The position numbers and the translations under genes were made by a program. Of a stretch of DNA of 64,000 nt, positions 9,616 through 17,526 are shown in pieces (position 1 is the stretch's first letter; the number at the start of each line of letters is the position of its first letter). This DNA comes from CAZKHG01 sp964552655. GTDB lineage: Bacteria > Bacteroidota > Bacteroidia > Bacteroidales > Tenuifilaceae. The stretch lies in NCBI GenBank assembly GCA_964552655.1, contig CAZKHG010000002.1:1-64000 (forward strand). The letters run 5' to 3'. Under the pieces are notes generated by a model. That model was not told where the DNA came from. It saw nothing but the letters and a program-made list of their open reading frames with translations, and searched no databases.

Positions 9616-10647
9616 ATGACGATTGACCGTCATAACTACGAAATATTTTTGATTGACTATCTGGATGGTAAGCTGACCCCATCTCAGGTTCAAGAACTCA
9701 TGGCTTTTCTGAACATCAACCCCGATATCAAAGATGAGTTTGAAGGGATAAAAGATACTATAGTTGAAGGGGAGCAGATTCTTTTCCCACATAAACCAGC
9801 TCTTAAAAAAGAAAAATTCATAATGTCAGGGATAGAATCAGAATTTGATTACCTCTGTATATCATCAATTGAAGGGGATATATCACCCAAAGAAGAGCAT
9901 CTGCTTGCCGAATATTTTGCTGCAGATGAAAAATGGGGGAAAGAATTTCAACTTTATAAACATACAAAACTCAGCCCCAATAAGGAAGAAAAATTTCAGC
10001 ATAAAAATTTTCTTAAAAGAGCAAAAATTATTCATTTAAGAGTAGGTACTTTACGGGTTATCACAACCGCAGCTGCTGCAATGCTTTTATTTTTAGGTAG
10101 TTATACTACTTTAAGGTTAATTAATCAAGAAACCATAAAAGGATCATTGAAAAAACCGGTGGTGATTTCATCTAACCAGCCTGCTGTAATGGATTCCCCT
10201 GCAAAACCTATTGAAATAAAGGCGAACCCTCCTGCCAATATCGAACAAGTTGGCCTCAATAAACAAAATCTTGCTAAAAACACCACCAATGCTGATTTTA
10301 GAAAATTAGATTCTGTAATTGTCCCTTTGAAAACTATAGATGTATCATCGTTGGAGACAAAGCCCCTCAAAATAGAGAAAATGCAAGTCCTCCCTAATAA
10401 TTACTACGCAGGCACTAAGGTTAAATCTCAGCGGGATAATAATCTGGCCTCCTATCAAGGTAAATCCAGTGTTAGAGAAATTGGGCTCTTTGAGTTAGCC
10501 CAAATGGGACTTAGTTCATTCGGTAAACTCATCGGCAGGGATATCAGACTGGATGCCCAAAGAAACAAAAATGGGGCGATAAAGAAAATCGAATTCGAAT
10601 CGAGCCTTATTGCATTTTCTGCACCTATCGGCAAAAATGATGAGTAG
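9616..10647 (+). CDS. Single-pass membrane protein, probable anti-sigma factor
   Basis: This 343-residue protein has a cytoplasmic part of about 145 residues, one transmembrane helix (about 147-167, rich in Ala and Leu) and a periplasmic tail of about 175 residues. It has no recognisable HXXXCXXC zinc anti-sigma motif. The cytoplasmic part contains two similar helical units (about 8-45, YEIFLIDYLDGKLTP, and about 79-118, DYLCISSIEGDISP), each with a small acidic D/E-G-K/D-[LI]-[TS]-P core, which looks like an internal duplication. The role as anti-sigma factor is inferred from its position directly after the ECF gene, its topology and its size. The first 60 residues after the membrane are Lys/Pro/Ala-rich and probably disordered. 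The gene does not resemble a FecR-type regulator. Confidence 0.72.
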   Translation: MTIDRHNYEIFLIDYLDGKLTPSQVQELMAFLNINPDIKDEFEGIKDTIVEGEQILFPHKPALKKEKFIMSGIESEFDYLCISSIEGDISPKEEHLLAEYFAADEKWGKEFQLYKHTKLSPNKEEKFQHKNFLKRAKIIHLRVGTLRVITTAAAAMLLFLGSYTTLRLINQETIKGSLKKPVVISSNQPAVMDSPAKPIEIKANPPANIEQVGLNKQNLAKNTTNADFRKLDSVIVPLKTIDVSSLETKPLKIEKMQVLPNNYYAGTKVKSQRDNNLASYQGKSSVREIGLFELAQMGLSSFGKLIGRDIRLDAQRNKNGAIKKIEFESSLIAFSAPIGKNDE

Positions 10648-10649
10648 CC

Positions 10650-10676
10650 TGTAACTTTTCATTTACCTCCTCGTCT
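10650..10676 (+). promoter_or_regulatory. ECF-type promoter of the outer-membrane barrel gene
   Basis: TGTAAC (10650-10655), 16 bp, CGTCT (10672-10676). This is the same motif and spacing as upstream of the sigma gene. It sits in the 73-bp gap before the barrel gene and implies that this gene is a direct target of the adjacent sigma factor. Confidence 0.72.
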
Positions 10677-10720
10677 TACGTCAAAATCAACCGAAATTAT
10701 AATTTAAAAAAACTTATGCT

Positions 10721-11653
10721 ATGAAACGATTTATTTTATTACTAATCACCGGAATTATAGTTAATTGGGTTATTGCCCAAAATGAAACATCGCTTGAAAA
10801 AAAATTGGCAGCCATAGAAAATCAAGATTCAACACCAAGAAAAACTACGGATACAATTAAGGTGGCAGAAAAAAGAGCGAAAGGCGATACTACCCTTATC
10901 CGGTTAGGGAAAAAGTCGGTTAAAATAATTGATGACGACAGTAAAACCACGCTGGTTTTCCCAAACAAAAACGAGGAGAAATGGGACATTGAATACCATC
11001 ACAAGCCTGAATTTAAAGGTCATTGGGCAGGTTTTGAGATGGGTATAAATGGATTTATGGACAAGAATCATTCATTGATCCAGCAAGGAGAATTAGCCCC
11101 CTACGATCTTAAACAGGCACGATCCTGGAATGTAAACATCAATTTTGCTCAGTACAGCGCTGGTTTTGGAACCGACAAGGTGGGTCTGGTTACAGGAATG
11201 GGGTTCGAATTTAACGATTACCACTTTTCCAATCCAATAACCCTGAAGGTTCAGAATGGTATTACAATGATTGACAGCTCATATATAAACAATCAGGTTA
11301 AGGTAAATAAGACAAAATTATCCACCGTTTTCTTAACCCTGCCAATGCTTTTAGAGTTTCAGATTCCAACATATAACGATGATCACCGTTTATATTTTGC
11401 GGCTGGGGTAATTGGTGGTTTACGTTTAGGCTCCCACACCAAAGTTGTTTATGAAGACAACGGCACAAAAAAGGACAAGAATCGTGACGATTTTAACATT
11501 GCCACACTTCGATATGGACTCACAGCCCGCTTGGGTTACAGGGGGATCAGACTTTTTGCAAACTATTACCCTGTGCAACTTTTTGAAAAAAGGAAAGGTG
11601 CTGAACTATACCCATTCTCTGTTGGTTTGGTGCTAATACCATTCAGGGATTAA
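10721..11653 (+). CDS. Outer-membrane beta-barrel protein, ECF regulon member
   Basis: This 310-residue protein has a Sec signal peptide (about 1-19, ending VIAQ), a charged linker (about 20-95) and a C-terminal region of about 200 residues with alternating aromatic/glycine strands (for example WAGFEMGINGFM, GLVTGMGFEFNDYHF, RYGLTARLGYRGIRLFANYYPVQLF), which resembles the PorT-like/OMP_b-brl families. It probably sits in the outer membrane. It is the third gene of the sigma locus and has its own copy of the sigma promoter. No enzyme motif is visible. A strong terminator follows. The function may be linked to envelope stress, but that is inferred only from regulation. Confidence 0.8.
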   Translation: MKRFILLLITGIIVNWVIAQNETSLEKKLAAIENQDSTPRKTTDTIKVAEKRAKGDTTLIRLGKKSVKIIDDDSKTTLVFPNKNEEKWDIEYHHKPEFKGHWAGFEMGINGFMDKNHSLIQQGELAPYDLKQARSWNVNINFAQYSAGFGTDKVGLVTGMGFEFNDYHFSNPITLKVQNGITMIDSSYINNQVKVNKTKLSTVFLTLPMLLEFQIPTYNDDHRLYFAAGVIGGLRLGSHTKVVYEDNGTKKDKNRDDFNIATLRYGLTARLGYRGIRLFANYYPVQLFEKRKGAELYPFSVGLVLIPFRD

Positions 11654-11678
11654 TAAATTTGTTTTATTAACAGCTGGG

Positions 11679-11703
11679 GCCGCCTTTTATGGCGGCTTTT
11701 TTT
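11679..11703 (+). terminator. Intrinsic terminator after the ECF locus
   Basis: Six-base GCCGCC/GGCGGC stem with a TTTTAT loop, followed by seven T residues. Confidence 0.9.
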
Positions 11704-11789
11704 ATATCCGTCAAATTTTCCAAAATTCATCTAACTGATGATTGTTTACTTTGATTACCTTTGGTTTGTTTTGTATTAACCTACCATCA

Positions 11790-13079
11790 ATGAAAAGATG
11801 TATTTTATTCACCTTTTTACTATTAAACAACTCTGTATTTGCTGGCATATCTTTGATTGATAGCCTTTTAAAAGCATATAATTCACCTCTGGCTGATACT
11901 GCAAAATATAATATAGCAACAAAAATTGCCATTGCGTTTTCTGATAGTGCATATGAGAAGAGTCTGATTTATTGGAACGAAGCTTTTAAATGGGCAACCC
12001 GGCTCAGTGATAAAAAAAAGATTGCCGATACTTATCACCAGATTGGTGGAATTTACCAAAGGAAAGGCGAGCTCGTTGTCGCCTTAACTAACCTTAACAA
12101 TGCCCTAACCACATATCAGTCCATTAATGATAGTATTAATGCAGGCCTTATCCTTCACGATATTGGTTTAATATATCGTACATGGGGAAAGTACGATCTG
12201 GCAATTCAAAATTATATTACAGCACTAAAAATCTTTGATGATCATAATAACTTGAGCGGTACTGCTTTGGTCTCAAACAGCATAGGTCAAATTTATTACT
12301 ATATGGGCGACTACCCCAATGCCATAAAATACTTTAAAAAATATTTCAATGTTTATGAGGGCTTGAAGCAAAAACGGGCTGTTGCAGGTGCATCGAACAA
12401 TATTGCCAGCGCATACCTAGAGCTGAATAAACTCGATTCAGCCCTATATTACTACTTGATTTCTCTTAGAATTTACGATTCGCTCGGGGTTAAACTTGGC
12501 GTAGCAATTATCAAGGATAACATTGGATCGCTTTATGTCCAACGGGAACAATTTAATGATGCTTTACTTTTTTATAATGATGCACTTAGGCTTTTTCAAC
12601 AAATTGGAAGCCAATCAAGGATTTGCTTTTGCCTTAAAAACCTGGGAGTTGCTCATTATAAATTAAAAGACTATAAAAAAGCATTAAACTACCTCAATCA
12701 TAGCCTGGAAATAGCCAATAAAATTAACCAAAAAGATGTACAAAAGGATGTATTTGAAGCGATGTATTGGGTTTTTGAGCAAGAAAAGAATTACGAAAGA
12801 GCCCTTTTTTACTATAAAAAATATAATCAAATCAAGGATTCTATTCTTAGCACAGAGTCACGCGATAAGATCGCCACTTTGCAGGCACAATACGAGTCAG
12901 AGAAACAGCAGAAGGAATTAGACGAAATTAGCAAACGGTATAAAAATCAAAGAATTATTATTTATACTACCATAGGTCTTTTACTCTTTTTCTTGTTTCT
13001 AACCGCTGTTGCAATCAGGGAGAACAATCGTAAAAAAAGAATAATCAGGGAATTTAAAGAGAAAAACCCGGAGTTATAA
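11790..13079 (+). CDS. TPR-repeat membrane protein without an output domain
   Basis: This protein of about 429 residues starts at ATG 11790, because a signal peptide (MKRCILFTFLLLNNSVFAG) begins there; an upstream TTG at 11742 would only add an unlikely leader. About seven tetratricopeptide repeats fill residues 50-355, followed by a Gln/Glu/Lys-rich coiled coil (about 355-390), one transmembrane helix (about 393-413) and a basic tail of about 20 residues. In the Bacteroidota this layout usually continues into a histidine kinase, LytTR or HTH domain; here it stops after the membrane. No related frame continues past the stop, so a recent frameshift is not evident. It may be a scaffold or a degenerate sensor. 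Compare the TPR hybrid kinase at 37127-39688. Confidence 0.82.
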   Translation: MKRCILFTFLLLNNSVFAGISLIDSLLKAYNSPLADTAKYNIATKIAIAFSDSAYEKSLIYWNEAFKWATRLSDKKKIADTYHQIGGIYQRKGELVVALTNLNNALTTYQSINDSINAGLILHDIGLIYRTWGKYDLAIQNYITALKIFDDHNNLSGTALVSNSIGQIYYYMGDYPNAIKYFKKYFNVYEGLKQKRAVAGASNNIASAYLELNKLDSALYYYLISLRIYDSLGVKLGVAIIKDNIGSLYVQREQFNDALLFYNDALRLFQQIGSQSRICFCLKNLGVAHYKLKDYKKALNYLNHSLEIANKINQKDVQKDVFEAMYWVFEQEKNYERALFYYKKYNQIKDSILSTESRDKIATLQAQYESEKQQKELDEISKRYKNQRIIIYTTIGLLLFFLFLTAVAIRENNRKKRIIREFKEKNPEL

Positions 13080-13184
13080 AATCATTCAGAAAACCAATAG
13101 CAATAAATAATTATGATTTGATAATTTCTCAATAACAACAAGTTTCTTAATTTTGAAAAAAGTGCAAACCATAAACCACAAACC

Positions 13185-13889
13185 ATGAGACTTCTTTTAA
13201 TAAGTAATTCAACAAATGCCGGCGAGCCCTATCTGCACCACGCTAAGGAACAAATAAAATATTTTTTAGGTGATATAAAGAGGGTCCTATTTATCCCCTA
13301 TGCTGCAGTTACCTTTACTTTCGATGAATACGAACGAAAAGTACAACAAAGATTTAGTGAATTTGGAGTGGAGGTTGATTCCATTCACCATCATAAAAAT
13401 GCCAAAAAAGCCGTGCAGGAAGCCAATGCAATTGTTGTTGGAGGTGGGAATACTTTCCGGCTTCTCAAAATGATTCATCAGTTCGATCTTATTGAAGCAA
13501 TTCGCTATAAAGCATTAACAGGGAATCCTTACATAGGCTGGAGCGCAGGTGCCAATGTGGCTTGTCCTACCATTTGCACAACTAACGATATGCCCATTAC
13601 TGAACCGGATAATTTTGGGGCCCTTAACCTTGTTCGATTTCAGATTAACCCTCATTATCTTGATTCACATCCCGAAGGGCATGCAGGTGAAACCCGCGAA
13701 CAACGTATTCTGGAATTTCTGGAAATGGACCCTTATACCTACGTTGTGGGTTTAAGAGAGGGATCAATGATTATTATTGAAAATGTTACAATAAAACTCC
13801 TTGGCCCCAAACCTGCCCGAATTTTCAAAAAGGGTATTCCGCCAAAAGAGGTTTTTCCAGACGATGACCTTGACTTCCTATTTGAATAA
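13185..13889 (+). CDS. pepE: Dipeptidase E (alpha-aspartyl dipeptidase, family S51)
   Basis: This cytoplasmic serine peptidase hydrolyses dipeptides with N-terminal Asp. The 234-residue length matches the family. The nucleophile is Ser120 in GWSAGAN, and His157 lies in INPHYLDSH; both numbers equal those reported for Salmonella PepE (Ser120, His157). The N-terminal RLLLISNSTNAG and the VVGGGNTFRLL segment are typical of the class I glutamine-amidotransferase-like fold. It is monocistronic, with no related gene beside it. A possible -7 element TAATTTTG lies at 13148-13155, but the spacing to the nearest TTTG is too long to be convincing. Confidence 0.95.
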   Translation: MRLLLISNSTNAGEPYLHHAKEQIKYFLGDIKRVLFIPYAAVTFTFDEYERKVQQRFSEFGVEVDSIHHHKNAKKAVQEANAIVVGGGNTFRLLKMIHQFDLIEAIRYKALTGNPYIGWSAGANVACPTICTTNDMPITEPDNFGALNLVRFQINPHYLDSHPEGHAGETREQRILEFLEMDPYTYVVGLREGSMIIIENVTIKLLGPKPARIFKKGIPPKEVFPDDDLDFLFE

Positions 13890-13956
13890 GCATAACGTTA
13901 ATCGGTCATTTCGTTCATTTAACATTCTGTTAACCAACAGTTATTAATAATAATTT

Positions 13957-13964
13957 TATATTTG
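13957..13964 (+). promoter_or_regulatory. Possible -7 element (TATATTTG) for the ABC ATPase gene
   Basis: TATATTTG fits TAnnTTTG. No clear TTTG lies at the right distance upstream; instead there is a short inverted repeat CTGTT-N4-AACAG at 13927-13940. It implies a 5' leader of about 65 bases. Confidence 0.35.
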
Positions 13965-14036
13965 TTTCATAGTCTTGATTAAAAATTTGTAACTGGATTT
14001 TAATTGAATTCGTCTTATTAAAAAATACAAAAAGCA

Positions 14037-14720
14037 ATGATAAAAACAGTTGATCTGGTTAAGATATTTCGTACCGACGAAGTTGAAACCACCGCATTGA
14101 ATAAAGTAAGCCTTGAGGTTAAAGATGGGGAATTTGTTGCCATCATGGGTCCTTCAGGTTGTGGAAAATCAACCCTTTTGAACATCCTCGGACTCCTCGA
14201 CAACCCTAGTGATGGCCAATACTACTTTATGGATTATGAAGTTTCCAAATTCAGGGAAAAACAGAGGACAAATCTTAGGAAATCTAACATAGGTTTTGTT
14301 TTTCAAAGTTTCAACCTCATTGATGAGCTAACAGTTTTTGAGAACGTGGAGTTACCTCTGCTTTATCAGAATGTCCCTACTGCAGAAAGAAAGAAAAAGG
14401 TTGAAGCAGTTTTGGAACGAATGAAAATATCACATCGGCGGAAACATTTCCCGCAACAGCTTTCGGGCGGTCAGCAGCAAAGAGTTGCAATTGCCCGATC
14501 TGTTGTTGCAAACCCTAAGTTGATACTAGCAGATGAGCCCACAGGGAACCTCGATTCTGCCAATGGTGAAGAGGTAATGAACCTCTTAACCGAACTCAAC
14601 AAAGAGGGAACCACCATTGTTATGGTTACCCACTCCCCAACGGATGCCGAAAAGGCTCACCGAATTGTTCAACTATTCGATGGACACATTGTAACAGAAA
14701 ATATAAAAAAGTCTGTATAA
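14037..14720 (+). CDS. ABC transporter ATPase, MacB/LolD type
   Basis: This 227-residue nucleotide-binding subunit has Walker A GPSGCGKST (about 39-47), a Q-loop in FVFQSFNLIDELTVFENVE, the signature LSGGQQQRVAIARS, Walker B LILADEPTGNLDS and a switch His in MVTHSP. The signature and the FNL...LTVFENVELPL segment place it with ATPases that pair with FtsX/MacB-type permeases (lipoprotein release, export of peptides or macrolides). No permease is adjacent, and the gene is bounded by its own promoter-like element and a terminator, so the partner is encoded elsewhere. The adaptor/TolC pair at 54910-57588 also lacks a transporter, but a link is speculative. Confidence 0.92.
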   Translation: MIKTVDLVKIFRTDEVETTALNKVSLEVKDGEFVAIMGPSGCGKSTLLNILGLLDNPSDGQYYFMDYEVSKFREKQRTNLRKSNIGFVFQSFNLIDELTVFENVELPLLYQNVPTAERKKKVEAVLERMKISHRRKHFPQQLSGGQQQRVAIARSVVANPKLILADEPTGNLDSANGEEVMNLLTELNKEGTTIVMVTHSPTDAEKAHRIVQLFDGHIVTENIKKSV

Positions 14721-14740
14721 AAACTATTTCTTTTTCACTA

Positions 14741-14775
14741 CCCATAAAGGCATTATATCACTTTATGGGTTTTTT
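14741..14775 (+). terminator. Intrinsic terminator after the ABC ATPase gene
   Basis: Nine-base stem CCCATAAAG/CTTTATGGG with an 11-base loop, then a run of six T. Confidence 0.88.
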
Positions 14776-14786
14776 ATTTTATTTAC

Positions 14787-14818
14787 TTGACATTTATTCA
14801 TTTTTAGGATTACCTTTG
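14787..14818 (+). promoter_or_regulatory. Bacteroidota-type promoter of typA
   Basis: TTG (14787-14789), 21 bp, TACCTTTG (14811-14818), which fits the Bacteroidota sigma-A consensus. The typA start lies 23 bases downstream. Confidence 0.65.
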
Positions 14819-14840
14819 CAGCCCAAATTTAAATGTTGAT

Positions 14841-16643
14841 ATGCAGGGGATTAGAAATATTGCCATCATTGCACACGTAGATCATGGGAAAACAACGCTG
14901 GTAGATAAAATGATCATTAAAGGTAAGTTGTTTAAAGATCACGAAAAACCGGGAGAACTGATAATGGATAGCAATGATCTGGAGCGGGAGCGCGGGATTA
15001 CAATTTTATCAAAAAATGTTTCTGTCAGCTACAAAGGGGTTAAAATTAATATTATTGACACTCCTGGCCATTCCGATTTTGGTGGGGAAGTTGAACGGGT
15101 TTTAAACATGGCCGACGGCGTTCTGCTATTGGTTGATGCATTTGAGGGAACCATGCCCCAAACACGTTTTGTGCTCCAGAAGGCCCTTTCATTAGGATTA
15201 AAACCTATTGTGGTTATCAATAAGGTTGATAAACCAAATTGTCGCCCGGAAGAGGTTCATGAACAGGTATTTGAGCTGATGTATAATCTCAATGCCACAG
15301 AGGAACAGCTCAATTTTCCAACAATATTTGGCAGCGCCAAACAAGGCTGGATGTCTGATGACTGGAAAAAACCCGCATCTGATATTACCCCGTTACTAGA
15401 GTGTATTGTAAAAAATATTCCCCCACCTAAATCCCTTAAGGGAACACCTCAGCTCCTGATTACATCACTTGACTATTCATCCTATGTTGGACGAATTGCT
15501 ATCGGTCAGCTTCACAGAGGAACTTTAAGGACCGGTCAAAATGTATCGCTCGTTAAGAGAAATGGCCAGGTAATCAGAACAAAAATCAAGGATATACTCA
15601 TTTTTGAAGGACTTGGTAAAAAAAAGGTGGAAGAGGTTTCTTCGGGTGATATTTGTGCTTTGGTTGGAATTGAGGATTTTGATATTGGGGATACAATCGC
15701 CGATATTGAAAACCCTGAACCCCTTCCAACTATTGATGTTGATGAACCAACTATGAGCATGCTATTCACCATAAACAATTCTCCTTTTTTTGGCAAAGAT
15801 GGTAAATTTGTAACATCCAGACACTTGAAAGAACGGCTAGACAAGGAGTTGGAAAAAAACCTTGCACTTAGAGTTGAAGAAACCGACTCGGCGGACTCAT
15901 TCACTGTATTTGGTCGAGGAGTCCTTCACCTGTCAATTTTAATTGAAACTATGCGAAGAGAAGGGTATGAATTACAGGTAGGTCAACCCAAGGTAATTAT
16001 AAAGATGGTTGGTGGAGAAAAATGCGAGCCAATAGAGTTTATGACCATTGATCTTCCAGAGGAAGTCTCAGGGAAAGCAATAGAGCAGGTTACCAAGCGT
16101 CGTGGTAATTTACTTTTGATGGAACGCCGAGGAGACAGGATTCACCTTGAATTTGAAATACCTTCAAGGGGAATTATAGGTATTAGAAATCTTCTTCTAA
16201 CTGCAACAGCAGGTGAAGCGGTAATTGCTCACCGTTTCAAAGCGTTTGAAACATACCGCGGAGATATTGAAATCAGGCAAAATGGCTCGATAGTTGCTAT
16301 GGAAAGCGGTACCGCGTATGCTTACGCATTGAATAAATTACAGGACAGGGGCAAATTTTTTATTGAAAACCACGAAGAGGTTTACGCCGGTCAGGTGGTT
16401 GGAGAAAATAACCGACCTGGTGATTTGGTGGTTAATGTTACCAAATCAAAAAAACTCTCCAACATGAGGGCATCCGGATCGGACGAAAAGATATTTTTAG
16501 CACCGCCTATTAAATTTAGCCTCGAGGAAGCTCTGGAGTACATACAGGAGGATGAATATGTTGAGATCACGCCCAAAGCAATGAGGCTCCGCAAAATTTA
16601 TCTTGATGAGAATGAACGAAAAAGAAGGTCAAAAAATTTATAA
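14841..16643 (+). CDS. typA: Translational GTPase TypA/BipA
   Basis: This ribosome-binding GTPase of the EF-G family acts in ribosome assembly and stress or cold adaptation. The 600 residues are typical. The G domain shows G1 AHVDHGKTT (about 10-18), G2 region RERGITIL, G3 DTPGHSDFGGE and G4 NKVDKPNCR. The beta-barrel domain II (about 200-290), EF-G-like domains III and V, and the TypA-specific C-terminal region (EALEYIQEDEYVEITP, then RLRKIYLDENERKR) are all present. It is a single-gene unit with its own promoter and lies between a terminator and the yceD-rpmF promoter. Confidence 0.97.
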   Translation: MQGIRNIAIIAHVDHGKTTLVDKMIIKGKLFKDHEKPGELIMDSNDLERERGITILSKNVSVSYKGVKINIIDTPGHSDFGGEVERVLNMADGVLLLVDAFEGTMPQTRFVLQKALSLGLKPIVVINKVDKPNCRPEEVHEQVFELMYNLNATEEQLNFPTIFGSAKQGWMSDDWKKPASDITPLLECIVKNIPPPKSLKGTPQLLITSLDYSSYVGRIAIGQLHRGTLRTGQNVSLVKRNGQVIRTKIKDILIFEGLGKKKVEEVSSGDICALVGIEDFDIGDTIADIENPEPLPTIDVDEPTMSMLFTINNSPFFGKDGKFVTSRHLKERLDKELEKNLALRVEETDSADSFTVFGRGVLHLSILIETMRREGYELQVGQPKVIIKMVGGEKCEPIEFMTIDLPEEVSGKAIEQVTKRRGNLLLMERRGDRIHLEFEIPSRGIIGIRNLLLTATAGEAVIAHRFKAFETYRGDIEIRQNGSIVAMESGTAYAYALNKLQDRGKFFIENHEEVYAGQVVGENNRPGDLVVNVTKSKKLSNMRASGSDEKIFLAPPIKFSLEEALEYIQEDEYVEITPKAMRLRKIYLDENERKRRSKNL

Positions 16644-16683
16644 TAAACAACAGAGCCATACATAGAATAAAAAAATTGAACTT

Positions 16684-16713
16684 TTTGCTTTGATATTATT
16701 TTTTATACCTTTG
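16684..16713 (+). promoter_or_regulatory. Bacteroidota-type promoter of the yceD-rpmF-plsX-fabH operon
   Basis: TTTG (16684-16687), 18 bp, TACCTTTG (16706-16713), a near-perfect match to the TTTG/TAnnTTTG consensus, 22 bases before the GTG start of yceD. Confidence 0.68.
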
Positions 16714-16734
16714 CACATTGTTTTTTAGGGTACT

Positions 16735-17277
16735 GTGGGAGACTTTTTAAGCACATACTCAATTCATTTTAAGGGTCTTAAGGTTGGTAAACACCAGTTC
16801 GACTTTGAGATAGATAACAGGTTTTTTGAATTGTTTGAAGAAAGTGAAATTAAGCAGGGAAAACTAACTGCAGGGATTAAACTGGAAAAACACGCTCAGT
16901 TACTTGACCTGAAAATTAATATCAAAGGGTATGTCGAAGTTATGTGCGACAGGTGTCTTGAAAATTTTAATTTACCCCTTTCGTATAAAGGAACTTTACT
17001 CGTAAAGTTTGGAGAAGGGGCACCTGATGCCAGTGAGGAAATTATTTTTCTTCCCACAGAGGAAAGCGAACTAAACATTGCTCATTATTTATATGAAAGC
17101 ATTAGTTTAAGCATTCCCTACCAACGCTATCACGGTGTTAATGGAACAGATGATAAAGCTTGTAACAGCGAAATGCTTAATAAACTAAAAAATCTTTCTG
17201 GAACAGCTTCAAAAACCAAAAAAACAATCGAGTCAGATCCCCGTTGGGATAAACTTAAAGATTTGAAATTAAATTAA
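16735..17277 (+). CDS. yceD: DUF177/YceD family protein
   Basis: This is a 180-residue cytoplasmic protein of the DUF177 family, which is almost always encoded just before rpmF and in other organisms is tied to 23S rRNA accumulation. The start is GTG at 16735, which directly follows the predicted promoter leader; there is no in-frame ATG until deep in the domain. The conserved segment VEVMCDRCLENFNLPL contains the family's two-Cys motif (CDRC). The C-terminus ends in the typical DPRWDKLKDLK, which is a diagnostic tail of this family. Next comes rpmF after 25 bases, so the two are co-transcribed. Confidence 0.9.
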   Translation: MGDFLSTYSIHFKGLKVGKHQFDFEIDNRFFELFEESEIKQGKLTAGIKLEKHAQLLDLKINIKGYVEVMCDRCLENFNLPLSYKGTLLVKFGEGAPDASEEIIFLPTEESELNIAHYLYESISLSIPYQRYHGVNGTDDKACNSEMLNKLKNLSGTASKTKKTIESDPRWDKLKDLKLN

Positions 17278-17302
17278 TTATACACTTTTAATAGTTTGAG
17301 AA

Positions 17303-17491
17303 ATGGCACATCCTAAATCTAAGATTTCTAAGCAGAGAAGAAATAAGAGAAGAACTCACTACAAGGCAGAATTACCTACACTTGGAACATGTTCAAACTG
17401 CGGTTCGGCCATACAGTATCACAGGGTCTGCCCTGAATGTGGCTACTACCGTGGAAAACTTGCAATTGAAAAGACCGCAGCAAACGCTTAA
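17303..17491 (+). CDS. rpmF: 50S ribosomal protein L32
   Basis: This 62-residue large-subunit protein begins MAHPKSKISKQRRNKRR, the typical basic start. It keeps a four-Cys zinc ribbon (CSNCG and CPECG), the C+ form of L32. It lies between yceD and plsX as in most bacteria. The last codons form the left arm of a hairpin with a T run (17472-17508), so transcription may be partly attenuated before plsX. Confidence 0.97.
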   Translation: MAHPKSKISKQRRNKRRTHYKAELPTLGTCSNCGSAIQYHRVCPECGYYRGKLAIEKTAANA

Positions 17492-17508
17492 GCGGTCTCT
17501 CTTTTTTT
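17472..17508 (+). terminator. Hairpin with T run overlapping the end of rpmF
   Basis: AGACCGC (17472-17478) pairs with GCGGTCT (17492-17498), with a 13-base loop containing the rpmF stop codon, then CTC and seven T. It may act as a partial terminator inside the operon, lowering plsX-fabH relative to rpmF. Confidence 0.6.
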
Positions 17509-17526
17509 GAACCAAATTTTTTGCAT

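Noticed and set aside
13079..13185. Frameshifted continuation of the TPR protein
   Set aside because: The 100 bases after the stop do not encode kinase-like residues in any frame and the next gene is pepE.
15536..15904. 122-residue ORF opposite typA
   Set aside because: Antisense to the conserved domain II/III of TypA, composition driven, no family match.
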